Notes: generated by a model from the sequence alone, not told the origin. A DNA stretch of 64,000 bases from Pseudomonas azotoformans (GCF_900103345.1 NZ_LT629702.1:5991501-6055500), one strand, 5' to 3'. Shown: positions 34,401 through 43,935, counted from the first letter of the stretch. Numbers and translations are program-made.

Positions 34401-34406
34401 CGTCTT

Positions 34407-37400
34407 CTAAACGCCCCAGACTCTTCGCCGGCTGGCGTGATAGTCATAGATGCCTTTGAGCAGATAGACATCTCTCTCGCCTTCCTTGCCGGTTTTCTCA
34501 AACGCTACGCGCCATGAACCGCGGCCCGAGCCTGGATCCAGCTGGGGTAAGTCGACATAGGTATTGGCGCCAATTTTTTTCCGACTGATACGGCCGCCCT
34601 GGATATCCTGGATGATCTCCTCAAGTTTGTTTTTGGCATTGGTGGGTAACAGGGGTAGCTGCGTTTCTGCCAGTTCGTCCAGCTTGACGATGTTGGTGGC
34701 CGCCTCGTTGGGTGGTACGGGGGCAGGCGGGGGGGAAATGTCGGGTCGCCCCGATGGTTTTTCAACTTTGTGTGTGCGGGGGCGTGGCGGGGTCAATTCC
34801 AACGGTGTTGAAAACTTCGGAATGGTTTTTTCAAATTCAGCGACGGTGACACTGTCGATTACTTTTAAGCCAGAGGCTGTTCCGGTGCGTTCGCCGTAAG
34901 ACAATGCAATGTAAGGAACTCCATATTTCTTGAAGTCATCGGAAATAGAGTCGACGCCGAGTGTATTGAGAAGCTCGTGGCGTTTTTCGATTCTGAACGC
35001 TTCCAGCGCTTCTTTACTTTTGGGGCTGGACAGCAATTGTTGCAGTGCGTCATTGAAAGTTATTTTGTGATTGGCGGCTATTTTCTCGACGATCTCTCGT
35101 CGTCCTTTTTCTCTCAAGAACGCCTCGATAGTGTCGTTGCTCCACGTCGACAGGTGGTATTTCCTGTCGAATTTATCAAGGCTTTTAAGTTGCTTGTAGG
35201 TGAATGCGTAGCCGACGAGTTTTGCGCCCGTATCGTGGTCAGCAATACTGATCGACGCCCTGATATGTTTGGCGAAGTCATCATTCTTTCCGATGAGACG
35301 TTTGATTTTTATAAACAGATTGTCCAGTTCAATGGGCGAGAGCGTCAGGTGTTCGGATAAAAAATGAGTGGTCTTGTTCAGGTGCGTGTAAACGTGCGCG
35401 TCGAATTCAATCATTAACAAGGCTTGGCGTAGTTGGGGCGGACGCGCAGATCCCTGCTGCCCCCAGACAATGCGCCGTAAGGTGCTTTCATCGACATTCA
35501 ACTGTTGCAGTGCGTTATCCCAAAGCCGACGTTTCTGAAGGACCGTCAGTTCCTTGAGCAGCGCTTCGCCGTGCTCGGCGGGTGAAAACATGCGCAATGC
35601 GGCGAGCAAGTCATCATCCACTTGCTGTTCAGGCGTACGCGTTCTCAGCACACCCAATACCGCTCCGCCGCCTCGCGTGGTTCGTTCAAAGCGCGGTTTC
35701 CAGCTTTTTGCATCTCCCGGCACCACCATGAAGTCTACGTTGATCCCCGTCGGGTCTTTGACATACCGGGCACCGTCCTCCACATAGGACGCATACAAAT
35801 GGTAGCGACCATCCTCAGCCCGCATGGCGATAAAGTGCTGGTTGCGACTGTCTATGAAACTGGGCGCGCCCAGTCTGCGGGACAGCCTGTACTGATGGGT
35901 CTGGGCAAAGTCGTCGACGTCGAAGAGCGCATCGATCTGTTTCGGCAGTCGGTAGCTCGCCACATCGACCCAGGCCGGGTCCAGCGGTCGGATAGAGGGC
36001 TTGGCGATGGCAATGTAGGGTGTTTTGTCTGCACCGATTTTCCGGATCAGCCCCGGAATGGCACGGCCCAGTTTCTGCGCGTTGTTCACCCCTCTGACGA
36101 TGTAGCGATGGGCTACGCTCCGTAGGGTTTTGAACAGTGACAGCCCCAGCAGGAAGTCGGCCACTTCGACGGAAAACAGAAAGCCATTTGCCGCCGATTC
36201 AAGGGCAATTTCCGCGTTGGTCCGCGAACGGTAGTCGGCATGGGCGAGCTGAAAGCCCAGCTGCGCCGAATACAGGTACGCATGCAGATCACCGGTAATT
36301 GGCGTCACGGCATAGCGGTGCACGCTACGGGTATCGCTGAAAATCCGCGCCAGTTCCCGTGCATCGCCAGTGGCCATGCGCTGGGTGAAATAGGCGCGCC
36401 ATTCAGGTTTGGCCTTCAGTGCGTCGAGTTCCACCAGCCCCAGCACCAGTTCCCGGAAGGGCGCGTTGTCGGGAGCCTGCGGGGTGTAAAGGACACAGAC
36501 GCCGCCCGGCTTGGTGCCTTTGCGCTGGATGACCAGTACGCCATTGATGACCTGGCCGCCCTGGCCACCTTCCAATCCGCCCCCCATGACCAGCGTGTTG
36601 ACCTCGATATCGGATCGGCCCACAGGCGGGCGGGTGGTCGAGTCGGGATACTCGGCAACCGCTTTTATCCAGTCCATTCCACCGCCGGGCGTCTTGAAGC
36701 TGAACAATTCGTAGACCGCCGGGTTCAATCGGCTCTCCTGCGCATCCTTGCGCAATGCCGCCGCGCTCGCCCGCTGCCAGGCGCTGGCAAAGGCGCGTCC
36801 CTCGCCATGGGGCAAGAAGGCCGACCTGAGGTACGCCTCGTACTGTGTGCCAACATCCGCCTGTCGGGCGAGCGCACGTAGATCGGCATCCTCAAGCCGA
36901 CCGCGCTTTTGTCCCGAGGCGTCGACAATGTCGGCGCTGGCGCTGATCGTCCGGTGCAGCTCATGGGCGGACCACGGGTCGACGTTGCGCCGGGCGTAAC
37001 TGCCCAGTGTGCGCAGGTCCACCACGACTTTTGCGTTCCAGGTGCCGAAGGTCAGCGTGCGCTCTGGCAGCACCTGCGGGATGTCGATTTGCGGGTCTTC
37101 GCTGATGTACACGACGTCGGAGGCCGCATCGCGATAGCCCGTGACCTTGACCTCCATCGAGGCGCTCACGCGCAGCCTGACCAGGCTTTTGTAGGGCGCC
37201 AGGTCGACAGCGGCATATTCCGGTTTTTGCAGTTTCAGCACCTTGCCGGTTTCCTGTTCGGCAAACACGGCAAATGGCGCGATGTTCTCCAGCAGGGGGG
37301 CGAGCACTTCATGGCTGTCAATCAGGGCGGTTTCGAGTTGCTGGTACTGTTGCCGGTCGGCCGGGCTGGCCGCTGTCAGCCAGTCGGGGTCACGCGGCGC

Positions 37401-38549
37401 CACCAGGCGCAGGTTGCGGCTCGCCAGGGCGGCAGAGACATCCAGTTGGGGCGCCAGGTCGGCGGCCCTGTCGAGGTCGCCGGCCAGTGGCAATGGATCC
37501 TTGCGCAGGGTCGCTTGGGTATTGAAGTACTGCCGCACCCGCAGTGAGTGGATATGGTCTGCAAGCACATCCGCTTCGATCAGCGGCGGGTTAGTGGTCA
37601 GCACGGGCAAGCTGGCCAGAGGGGCTTGATCGGCCAATGGCAGGCTGGCGAGCAGCCGCTGGCCGGCCGATCCACCTGCGTTCAAGCGTGCCCCCACGGT
37701 GTGATTCAACTGCCCCAGGTGCTCAAACTCCTCGAATCCTTCGCCTGGACTGAAGAGCAATACCTGCCCCTGTGGCGGTGTGCCGCCCGTGTTATTGAGG
37801 ATGAACGCGCCGGCGAATGCGCTGCCGTTCTCCAAGGCCAGCCTGTAGGCGCCGGGTCGTTGGCCGGCGGGGAATAGCGTTTCCCGTGCCGCCGCCGTCG
37901 GGTATTTCAAGACGCTGTCCGCCAGCGCCCGCGCCGCCGCCGATAAGGTGCCGTCCAGCGTGCGCAAGGCCAATTGATGGGCCAGTACCTGGCGACGCAA
38001 GGCGACCAACTGTGCCTCGGTGGTGGGTTGATCGCTTTCGCGGAATGTCCAGAACTCATTGAGCTTGATCGTCAAGGCTATTTCCAGCACGCCGGCCAGT
38101 GTCGCGGTCGGGCTGGCGGGGGACAGGCGTTTGTCTTCCTCCACCGTATCGCTTTCCCGGTAGAAGGCCCCGCTTTCTTGTGCCAGATAGGCGTCTGCGT
38201 CGGGGCTTCTTAATCGGGTCAGGAGTGAGCCAAGGGACTCACTGCCCAGCAGTTGTTTTTCGCCGTCGGCGTCTTCGCGGTAGCGGCTGTAGAAAATCCG
38301 ATCTGGATGGATGGGCCGAGGCAAGTCGGGAAACACCGCGGCCAATTGCTGCTGATACACCGTTTCCAGGCTCGGCTGTTCCTGGAGCAGCGCGTCGGTC
38401 TGGGCATTGAGCCTGGCGAGGGCCTGGATGAGCTGCGTCTGCTGCTGGTCGATGGGTTGATGGGCCGCTGGCACCACCGGCATGGTCACGGGTTGCAAGG
38501 GGTCGACAGGTGCGCTGTCGGGAGGGGAGGGGGGTAATGAACTGTGCAT
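34407..38549 (-). CDS. 1380-aa DUF6543/dermonecrotic toxin-like protein with a distinct C-terminal tip
   Basis: 1380 aa from the ATG at 38549. The N-terminus (PTHx-like QTQLIQALARLNAQTDALL and YQQQLAAVFPDLPRPIHPDR) matches the DUF6543 toxins of fluorescent pseudomonads. A long helical body follows. Near residue 1260-1300 a Pro-rich linker (PPRPRTHKVEKP, SPPPAPVPP) leads to a ~85-residue tip, KLEEIIQDIQGGR...WRVAFEKT...DVYLLKGIYDYH, whose pattern resembles RelE/ParE-type toxins. DNA of roughly 34,800-35,400 is AT-richer than the rest, suggesting module exchange. There is no adjacent immunity gene or secretion gene. An alternative start at 38621 lacks support. Confidence 0.7.
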   Translation of the reverse strand: MHSSLPPSPPDSAPVDPLQPVTMPVVPAAHQPIDQQQTQLIQALARLNAQTDALLQEQPSLETVYQQQLAAVFPDLPRPIHPDRIFYSRYREDADGEKQLLGSESLGSLLTRLRSPDADAYLAQESGAFYRESDTVEEDKRLSPASPTATLAGVLEIALTIKLNEFWTFRESDQPTTEAQLVALRRQVLAHQLALRTLDGTLSAAARALADSVLKYPTAAARETLFPAGQRPGAYRLALENGSAFAGAFILNNTGGTPPQGQVLLFSPGEGFEEFEHLGQLNHTVGARLNAGGSAGQRLLASLPLADQAPLASLPVLTTNPPLIEADVLADHIHSLRVRQYFNTQATLRKDPLPLAGDLDRAADLAPQLDVSAALASRNLRLVAPRDPDWLTAASPADRQQYQQLETALIDSHEVLAPLLENIAPFAVFAEQETGKVLKLQKPEYAAVDLAPYKSLVRLRVSASMEVKVTGYRDAASDVVYISEDPQIDIPQVLPERTLTFGTWNAKVVVDLRTLGSYARRNVDPWSAHELHRTISASADIVDASGQKRGRLEDADLRALARQADVGTQYEAYLRSAFLPHGEGRAFASAWQRASAAALRKDAQESRLNPAVYELFSFKTPGGGMDWIKAVAEYPDSTTRPPVGRSDIEVNTLVMGGGLEGGQGGQVINGVLVIQRKGTKPGGVCVLYTPQAPDNAPFRELVLGLVELDALKAKPEWRAYFTQRMATGDARELARIFSDTRSVHRYAVTPITGDLHAYLYSAQLGFQLAHADYRSRTNAEIALESAANGFLFSVEVADFLLGLSLFKTLRSVAHRYIVRGVNNAQKLGRAIPGLIRKIGADKTPYIAIAKPSIRPLDPAWVDVASYRLPKQIDALFDVDDFAQTHQYRLSRRLGAPSFIDSRNQHFIAMRAEDGRYHLYASYVEDGARYVKDPTGINVDFMVVPGDAKSWKPRFERTTRGGGAVLGVLRTRTPEQQVDDDLLAALRMFSPAEHGEALLKELTVLQKRRLWDNALQQLNVDESTLRRIVWGQQGSARPPQLRQALLMIEFDAHVYTHLNKTTHFLSEHLTLSPIELDNLFIKIKRLIGKNDDFAKHIRASISIADHDTGAKLVGYAFTYKQLKSLDKFDRKYHLSTWSNDTIEAFLREKGRREIVEKIAANHKITFNDALQQLLSSPKSKEALEAFRIEKRHELLNTLGVDSISDDFKKYGVPYIALSYGERTGTASGLKVIDSVTVAEFEKTIPKFSTPLELTPPRPRTHKVEKPSGRPDISPPPAPVPPNEAATNIVKLDELAETQLPLLPTNAKNKLEEIIQDIQGGRISRKKIGANTYVDLPQLDPGSGRGSWRVAFEKTGKEGERDVYLLKGIYDYHASRRRVWGV

Positions 38550-38730
38550 GTGTGAACTCGTATGAAGGGCGCGTGCCGCGCACGGCTGAATCTGAGTTCG
38601 GAGTCTAGGGTTGGCGCTCAAGGGCGTTGCGGTGCATGTGTGTCGGTGCGGCGGCGACCGGGAGCGATCAATTGCCTGGCGCGCAGGCGCGTGTAATCCT
38701 TGCCGGCTTTTCTCCTCAGGTGTTTATTAC

Positions 38731-39138
38731 ATGCCCATGACTATCCGCATCGCCGCTGCCCTCCTGATCGGCAGCGACGGCCAGACCCTGCTGGTGCGCA
38801 AGCGCGGCACCCAGGCCTTCATGCAGCCTGGCGGCAAGATCGATGCGGGCGAGCAACCTGCGCAAGCCTTGGCCCGTGAGCTTCACGAAGAACTGAACCT
38901 GCAGATTGAGCCCAGTGCCGCGCAGTACCTCGGCCAGTTCTCGGCACCGGCGGTCAACGAACCAGGCTTTACCGTACAAGCCGACCTGTTCCAGGTGCAC
39001 ATCGACGTCGCAGTGACGCCCGCCGCGGAAATCGAAGAAGTACGCTGGATCGATCCGATGGGCGATGGCGGACTGCACCTGGCACCGCTGACGCGCGACG
39101 TGATCCTGCCGTTCTACCGAGAATTGAAAACCCGGTGA
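38731..39138 (+). CDS. Nudix hydrolase
   Basis: 135 aa. The Nudix box is complete: GGKIDAGEQPAQALARELHE followed by EL, matching GX5EX7REUXEEXGU except for the final glycine. Such enzymes hydrolyse nucleoside diphosphates linked to another group, using Mg2+. Substrate is not predictable, though small stand-alone members often clean oxidised nucleotides. Starts at 38731 or 38737 are both possible; ribosome-binding signals are weak. It is divergent from the toxin gene and convergent with metR. Confidence 0.85.
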   Translation: MPMTIRIAAALLIGSDGQTLLVRKRGTQAFMQPGGKIDAGEQPAQALARELHEELNLQIEPSAAQYLGQFSAPAVNEPGFTVQADLFQVHIDVAVTPAAEIEEVRWIDPMGDGGLHLAPLTRDVILPFYRELKTR

Positions 39139-39145
39139 TCTCCGC

Positions 39146-40063
39146 TCAGCGCACCGCGCTGACCCCATCCAGGGTGGAGAACGAGGTGTCCTTGGCCGTC
39201 AGCAGGAAGTCGCGCATGTACGGTGCATCCAGCATGTCGGCGCGGATGCCGGCGTACAGGGTCGCAAACAGACCCTTTTCGCCCAGGCGCTTGGCCTTCA
39301 CGTAACCGCGCGAACTGTACTCATGCAATGCCCAATGGGGCATGCCGCACACGCCACGGCCGCTGGCCACCAATTGCATCATCATCACCGTCAGTTCCGA
39401 GGTGCGCACCTGGGCGGGTTCCACATCCGCCGGCTCCAGGAAGCGGGTGAAGATGTCCAGGCGGTCGCGCTCCACCGGGTAGGTGATGAGGGTTTCGGTC
39501 AGCAGGTCCTGCGGCACGATGTAGGCCTTGTGAGCCAGCGGGTGCTGATTGGCCACCGCGAGCATGGCTTCATAGGTGAACAGCGGCACATAGGTGATGC
39601 CGGGCAGCTCAAGCGGGTCGGAGGTCACCACCAGGTCCAGGTCGCCACGGGCCAGGGCCGGCAGCGGCGCGAAGGCGAACCCCGAGGCCAGGTCCAGTTC
39701 GACTTCCGGCCACGCATCGCGGAACTGATCGATGGTCGGCATCAACCACTGGAAGCAACTGTGGCACTCGATCGCCATGTGCAAGCGCCCGGCGGTGCCG
39801 CCGGCCAAGCGCGCGATGTCACGTTCGGCGCCGCGCAGCAGCGGCAGGGTGGCATCGGCCAGTTGCAGCAGGCGCAGGCCGGCGCTGGTGAAGCGCAACG
39901 GTTTGGTCTTGCGCACGAACAGCGGCATGCCCAGGCGTTCTTCCAGCTCTTTGAACTGGTGGGACAGCGCCGACTGCGTCAGGTGCAGGCGTTCGGCGGC
40001 TTCCACCAGGCTGTCGGCTTCGCGCAGGGCGTGCAGGGTCTTGAGGTGGCGGATCTCGAGCAC
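39146..40063 (-). CDS. metR: LysR-family methionine-biosynthesis regulator MetR
   Basis: 305 aa. The N-terminal helix-turn-helix (HLKTLHALREADSLVEAAER, LHLTQSALSHQFKELE) and effector domain (IECHSCFQWLMPTIDQFRD) are characteristic of MetR, which senses homocysteine and activates metE/metH and related genes. Length is normal. The target methionine genes are not in this window. A MetR-like 13-bp palindrome lies 42 bases upstream (40105-40117), so autoregulation and control of the divergent hydrolase gene are possible. Confidence 0.88.
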   Translation of the reverse strand: MLEIRHLKTLHALREADSLVEAAERLHLTQSALSHQFKELEERLGMPLFVRKTKPLRFTSAGLRLLQLADATLPLLRGAERDIARLAGGTAGRLHMAIECHSCFQWLMPTIDQFRDAWPEVELDLASGFAFAPLPALARGDLDLVVTSDPLELPGITYVPLFTYEAMLAVANQHPLAHKAYIVPQDLLTETLITYPVERDRLDIFTRFLEPADVEPAQVRTSELTVMMMQLVASGRGVCGMPHWALHEYSSRGYVKAKRLGEKGLFATLYAGIRADMLDAPYMRDFLLTAKDTSFSTLDGVSAVR

Positions 40064-40104
40064 GGGTTCTCCATGAACATAATTTGTGACGAATCGGAAT
40101 GGCG

Positions 40105-40117
40105 TGAGTTTGTCTCA
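40105..40117. promoter_or_regulatory. Candidate MetR box in the metR/hydrolase divergent region
   Basis: TGAGTTTGTCTCA has the spacing of the MetR consensus TGAA-N5-TTCA with one symmetrical change in each half. It is between metR (-) and the alpha/beta hydrolase gene (+). Confidence 0.45.
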
Positions 40118-40245
40118 TGTTGCAAGCCGTGTCGACCATGACCGTTGAGCGCTCTTCATCAAACTGTCACGCAACTGTGGCAGCGCGCTTGAACAAACTT
40201 CATCAGACTCGCGCTCTACTGGGGTTCTGCGTTTCGGTGTTTTTC

Positions 40246-41265
40246 ATGCGCGTGTTGTTTTTACTGGCCGCCTTAGTGTTCGGCCTGCCGTCTTTTGCGG
40301 CTTCTCGATGTGATGTCAATGTCCCGACCCAAACGGTCGACCTGGCTCAGGTAAGCATCGCCTACCAGAGCATCGGCCGTGCGTCCGACCCTGCCTTGCT
40401 GCTGGTGATGGGCCTGGGCGGGCAGTTGATCCACTGGCCCGACGAGGTGGTTGTTGCCTTGTGCCAGCAAGGTTTCCGGGTGATTCGCTATGACAATCGA
40501 GACGTCGGCCTGTCCACCTGGCGCCAGGCCCCGGCCAACGCCAACCTGACCTTTGAAGTGCTGCGCTACAAGCTCGGCCTCCCGGTGGCGGCGCCTTATA
40601 CGCTGACCGACATGGCCGATGACGCCATCGGTTTGATGGACGCGTTGCAGGTCCAGCAATTCCACGTGCTGGGCGCGAGCATGGGCGGGATGATCGCCCA
40701 GCACCTGGCCGCCATGGCGCCGCAACGGGTCGAGAGCCTCACGCTGATCATGACCAGCTCCGGCGCCGAAGGCCTGCCCGCACCGAATGCCGCGCTGGTG
40801 CAACTGTTGTCGCGACGCAGCGCGCCGAATCGTGAAGTGGCGCTGGAGCAGCAGGCCGACTTGCTCGCCGCACTGGGCAGCCCGAACGTCAAGGATGATC
40901 GCCAGTCGCTGTTGCACCAGGCGGCGCTGTCCTACGACCGCGCCTTCAACCCGGACGGCGTGAAGCGCCAGATCATGGCGATCCTCGCCGAACCGAGCCG
41001 CGTGCCGTTGCTCAACCAACTGCGCGTGCCGACCCTGGTGGTGCACGGCACTGCCGACCCGTTGCTGCCGGTGATGCACGGCGTGCACCTGGCGGCGCAT
41101 ATCCAGGGCAGCCAGTTGAAGCTGATTCCCGGCATGGCCCATCGGTTCCAGGAGGCGTTCAAGGCGCCACTGTTGACGGCCGTGTTGCCGTACCTGCAAG
41201 CCCATCGCGAAGATGCGGCGCACTGGGCGCAGATTGACCTGGGCGAGCCTTCGAAGGTGTTGTGA
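40246..41265 (+). CDS. Exported alpha/beta hydrolase
   Basis: 339 aa starting at [20 protein letters not shown], a signal peptide. The fold shows [15 protein letters not shown] (oxyanion loop), nucleophile elbow [11 protein letters not shown], the acid in [11 protein letters not shown] and the catalytic His in [12 protein letters not shown]. Substrate is unknown; small esters or lactones are likely. The track-length upstream extension would add a non-signal sequence, so 40246 is chosen. It is divergent from metR and 55 bases before the DsbA-family gene. Confidence 0.82.
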   Translation: MRVLFLLAALVFGLPSFAASRCDVNVPTQTVDLAQVSIAYQSIGRASDPALLLVMGLGGQLIHWPDEVVVALCQQGFRVIRYDNRDVGLSTWRQAPANANLTFEVLRYKLGLPVAAPYTLTDMADDAIGLMDALQVQQFHVLGASMGGMIAQHLAAMAPQRVESLTLIMTSSGAEGLPAPNAALVQLLSRRSAPNREVALEQQADLLAALGSPNVKDDRQSLLHQAALSYDRAFNPDGVKRQIMAILAEPSRVPLLNQLRVPTLVVHGTADPLLPVMHGVHLAAHIQGSQLKLIPGMAHRFQEAFKAPLLTAVLPYLQAHREDAAHWAQIDLGEPSKVL

Positions 41266-41320
41266 CATTGGTGTATCGTGCAACCTTTACGGCGCATTAC
41301 TGCCAGCGAGGTTGCCTGCC

Positions 41321-41974
41321 ATGAGTACTCCCCTGAAAATCGATTTCGTCAGCGATGTGTCCTGCCCCTGGTGCATCATCGGCCTGCGCGGCCTGACCGA
41401 AGCCCTCGACCAGCTTGGCGCCGACGTGCAAGCCGAGATCCACTTCCAACCGTTCGAACTGAATCCGAACATGTCCGCCGAAGGGCAGAACATCGTCGAG
41501 CACATCACCGAGAAATATGGCTCCACCGCCGAGCAATCCCAGGCCAACCGCGAACGCATCCGCGACATGGGCGCCGGGTTGGGCTTTGCGTTCCGCACCG
41601 ACGGCCAGAGCCGCATCTACAACACCTTTGACGCGCACCGCCTGCTGCACTGGGCCGGTCTGGAAGGTTTGCAGTACAACCTCAAGGAAGCGCTGTTCAA
41701 GGCGTACTTCTCCGATGGGCAGGACCCGTCCGACCACGCGACCCTGGCGATCATTGCCGAGAGCGTCGGGCTGGATATCCAGCGTGCAGCCGAGATTCTG
41801 GCCAGCGACGAGTACGCCGCCGAAGTCCGTGAACAGGAACAGCTGTGGATCTCCCGTGGCGTGACCTCGGTGCCGACCATCGTGTTCAACGACCAGTACG
41901 CCGTCAGCGGTGGGCAGCCGGCGGAAGCTTTTGTAGGCGCCATCCGGCAGATCATCAGCGAATCCAAAAACTAA
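41321..41974 (+). CDS. FrnE-like DsbA-family oxidoreductase
   Basis: 217 aa. A thioredoxin fold carries the CPWC active site (DVSCPWCIIGLRGL) near residue 15, with a helical insertion and the cis-Pro region TSVPTIVFND. No signal peptide is present, so it is cytoplasmic, as FrnE-type dithiol oxidoreductases or 2-hydroxychromene-isomerase-like proteins are. Relatives respond to oxidative stress. It is followed by a REP doublet. Confidence 0.88.
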   Translation: MSTPLKIDFVSDVSCPWCIIGLRGLTEALDQLGADVQAEIHFQPFELNPNMSAEGQNIVEHITEKYGSTAEQSQANRERIRDMGAGLGFAFRTDGQSRIYNTFDAHRLLHWAGLEGLQYNLKEALFKAYFSDGQDPSDHATLAIIAESVGLDIQRAAEILASDEYAAEVREQEQLWISRGVTSVPTIVFNDQYAVSGGQPAEAFVGAIRQIISESKN

Positions 41975-41993
41975 CGCCGAACGCAGGTCAAAA

Positions 41994-42084
41994 TGTGGGA
42001 GGGGGCTTGCCCCCGATAGCGGTGGTTCAGTCAAGACATGTGTTGACTGACACTCTGCTACCGGGGGCAAGCCCCCTCCCACAT
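41994..42084. repeat. REP doublet (REPIN)
   Basis: The 24-base left half TGTGGGAGGGGGCTTGCCCC... and its inverted partner are separated by a ~45-base spacer. It lies 20 bases after the DsbA-family gene. Confidence 0.9.
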
Positions 42085-42159
42085 TGTTCTCCATTGGTCT
42101 TGAAACAGGTGCTGGCCCGTCCCTTGCATTGACCCTTTAAAGCCTTAAGGGACACTGCC

Positions 42160-43080
42160 TTGAACATTCTTGACCTCGACCACAGCCTCACCGGCCAGGC
42201 ACCGATTGCCCGGCGCCTGGCCAGTGGCCGCGCCCACCGTATCGACCTGCTGGACCTGGGCCCCAAGCTGCGCCTGTGGTCCACCGAAAAAACCTGGAAG
42301 CGCTTCGCCGAACGTCTGGCCCAAAGGCCTCGGCCCAAAGACGCACGGCCGGAAATCCTGTTTGTCGGCTCCGGCGATTATCACCACCTCACGCCGGCAT
42401 TCCTGGCTGATTTGAAAGAGCCCATCAGCCTGATCCACTTCGACAACCACCCCGACTGGGTGCGCTTTGCGCCCAAGCGCCACTGTGGTTCGTGGGTCAA
42501 CCGCGCGCTGAAGATGCCGGCGATCAAACGCATCGTCACCCTCGGCCCGTGCAGCGACGACCTGCACAACCCACAACTGCGGGGCGGCAACCTCGGGGCG
42601 CTCAAGCGCGGGCAATTGCAGTTGTTTCCCTGGCAGCATGCCCCCTCCAAAGTCTGGGGGCGGGTAGGGGACGGTGCCGGCCACCAGCAGCAGGAAAACC
42701 ACCTGCATTGGCGCAATCTGGCCGAGCTGGACTGGGCGGCATTCCTGGAGCAGATGATCGGTAGCCTGCCCACCGAGGCGATCTGGATCACCATCGACAA
42801 AGACGTGCTCGCCAGTGAAGACGCCGCCACTAACTGGGACCAGGGTGGCATGCGCCTGACCCACCTGCTGCAAGCCTTGCGCGCATTGGCGGCGCGCAAG
42901 CGCATCATCGGCATCGACGTGTGCGGCGAGTTCGCCACGCCGGCGTTCAGCAATGCCTTCAAGCGTTGGGAAGCCAAGTCCGACCAGCCGCCGCCCGAGC
43001 GCTGGAGTGCGCAAGACTTGCAGCGCAATGCCGCGACCAATGAAGCCCTGATCGATCTGTTTGAGGAGCTGTTCCCGTGA
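42160..43080 (+). CDS. Arginase-fold metallohydrolase of unknown substrate
   Basis: 306 aa with a TTG start at 42160, supported by TAAGGGA eight bases upstream; no in-frame ATG is better. The ureohydrolase metal ligands are all visible in modified form: GSGDYHHL, HFDNHPDW (D-x-H-x-D) and TIDKDVL (D-x-D). Family members cleave guanidino compounds (arginine, agmatine, guanidinobutyrate) or deacetylate polyamines/histone-like substrates. The sequence is too divergent to choose. Its stop overlaps the next gene (GTGA), forming an operon with two small transporters that may import or export its substrate or product. Confidence 0.75.
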   Translation: MNILDLDHSLTGQAPIARRLASGRAHRIDLLDLGPKLRLWSTEKTWKRFAERLAQRPRPKDARPEILFVGSGDYHHLTPAFLADLKEPISLIHFDNHPDWVRFAPKRHCGSWVNRALKMPAIKRIVTLGPCSDDLHNPQLRGGNLGALKRGQLQLFPWQHAPSKVWGRVGDGAGHQQQENHLHWRNLAELDWAAFLEQMIGSLPTEAIWITIDKDVLASEDAATNWDQGGMRLTHLLQALRALAARKRIIGIDVCGEFATPAFSNAFKRWEAKSDQPPPERWSAQDLQRNAATNEALIDLFEELFP

Positions 43081-43457
43081 CCTTGACCGTGGTGTTGCTG
43101 GTGGCGTTTTCCATCGTGCTCGATGTGATTGGCCAGCTGTGTTTCAAGATCGGCCTGGACCGTTTGCCTGAACTGGACGGTGGTTTTCGCCTGAATGCGT
43201 TCTGGGGCCAGGTGTTCAATGCGCCGTTGCTATGGGCGGGGATCGGCGCCTATGCCATCGAATTTTTCGTGTGGCTCGAAGCCCTCTCGCGCGCGCCGCT
43301 GAGCCTGCTGTTTCCGGCGGCCGCGCTGGCGTATTGCGGCGTGGTGCTGGCGGGCAAGGTGGTGCTGGGCGAAACCGTCAGCCGGCGCCGTTGGCTCGGT
43401 ACGCTGGTGATTACCTTGGGTGTGATGTTGGTGGCGATTGCAGGGAGTCAGGCATGA
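43077..43457 (+). CDS. SMR/EamA-type small membrane transporter, subunit 1
   Basis: 126 aa with four membrane helices. The SMR-like first helix reads FSIVLDVIGQLCFKIG, with Asp where EmrE has its proton-coupled Glu14. It starts with GTG overlapping the previous stop and its own stop overlaps the next ATG. Together with subunit 2 it probably forms an asymmetric heterodimeric exporter. Confidence 0.78.
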   Translation: MTLTVVLLVAFSIVLDVIGQLCFKIGLDRLPELDGGFRLNAFWGQVFNAPLLWAGIGAYAIEFFVWLEALSRAPLSLLFPAAALAYCGVVLAGKVVLGETVSRRRWLGTLVITLGVMLVAIAGSQA

Positions 43458-43858
43458 GTACGCAAACGATGAATACCGGATGGTTGCATGGGCGTTTGGG
43501 CACGGTGGTGCTGTGGGCCTTGCTGATCTGCACGGAAAGCGCCGGCCAGTTGTTTACCAAAGTCGCTGGCGACCAGTTGGGGCAGATGGATTTCAACTGG
43601 CAGTGGCTGGGTGAGGTGGTGCGCAACCCTGGGATCCTGGCGGCGATTGCCAGCTACATCGGCGCGTTTTTCGTGTGGATGCTGATCCTGCGGCGCAGCA
43701 GCCTGTCCCTGGCGTTTCCGCTGAGTTCACTGGTGTTCGTGGTGGTGTTGCTGGGTTCGTGGCTGGGGCTGGGGGAACATATCAGCCCGCTGCACTGGGT
43801 GGGGGTGGCGGTGATTATCGGTGGTATAGCCCTCCTGGCGGAAGGCGAAGAAAACTGA
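43454..43858 (+). CDS. SMR/EamA-type small membrane transporter, subunit 2
   Basis: 134 aa with four membrane helices. The first helix reads WALLICTESAGQLFTKVAG, retaining Glu at the EmrE Glu14 position (subunit 1 has Asp). ATG overlaps the upstream stop by four bases. The pairing of two non-identical SMR-like proteins suggests a heterodimer such as ArnEF or MdtIJ. Substrate may be the compound processed by the arginase-fold enzyme. Confidence 0.78.
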   Translation: MSTQTMNTGWLHGRLGTVVLWALLICTESAGQLFTKVAGDQLGQMDFNWQWLGEVVRNPGILAAIASYIGAFFVWMLILRRSSLSLAFPLSSLVFVVVLLGSWLGLGEHISPLHWVGVAVIIGGIALLAEGEEN

Positions 43859-43883
43859 TCACTTTGGTCTGGTTTGATTTGAT

Positions 43884-43935
43884 TTTTGTGGTGAGCGGGC
43901 TTGCCCCGCGCGAGGCAAGCTCGCTCACCACAAAA
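43884..43935. repeat. ~50-bp REP-like palindrome, copy 2
   Basis: TTTTGTGGTGAGCGGGCTTG pairs with CAAGCTCGCTCACCACAAAA. It is the same family as 11037-11087 in the opposite orientation. It lies between convergent genes and may end both transcripts as a hairpin, though no U-run follows it. Confidence 0.8.
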
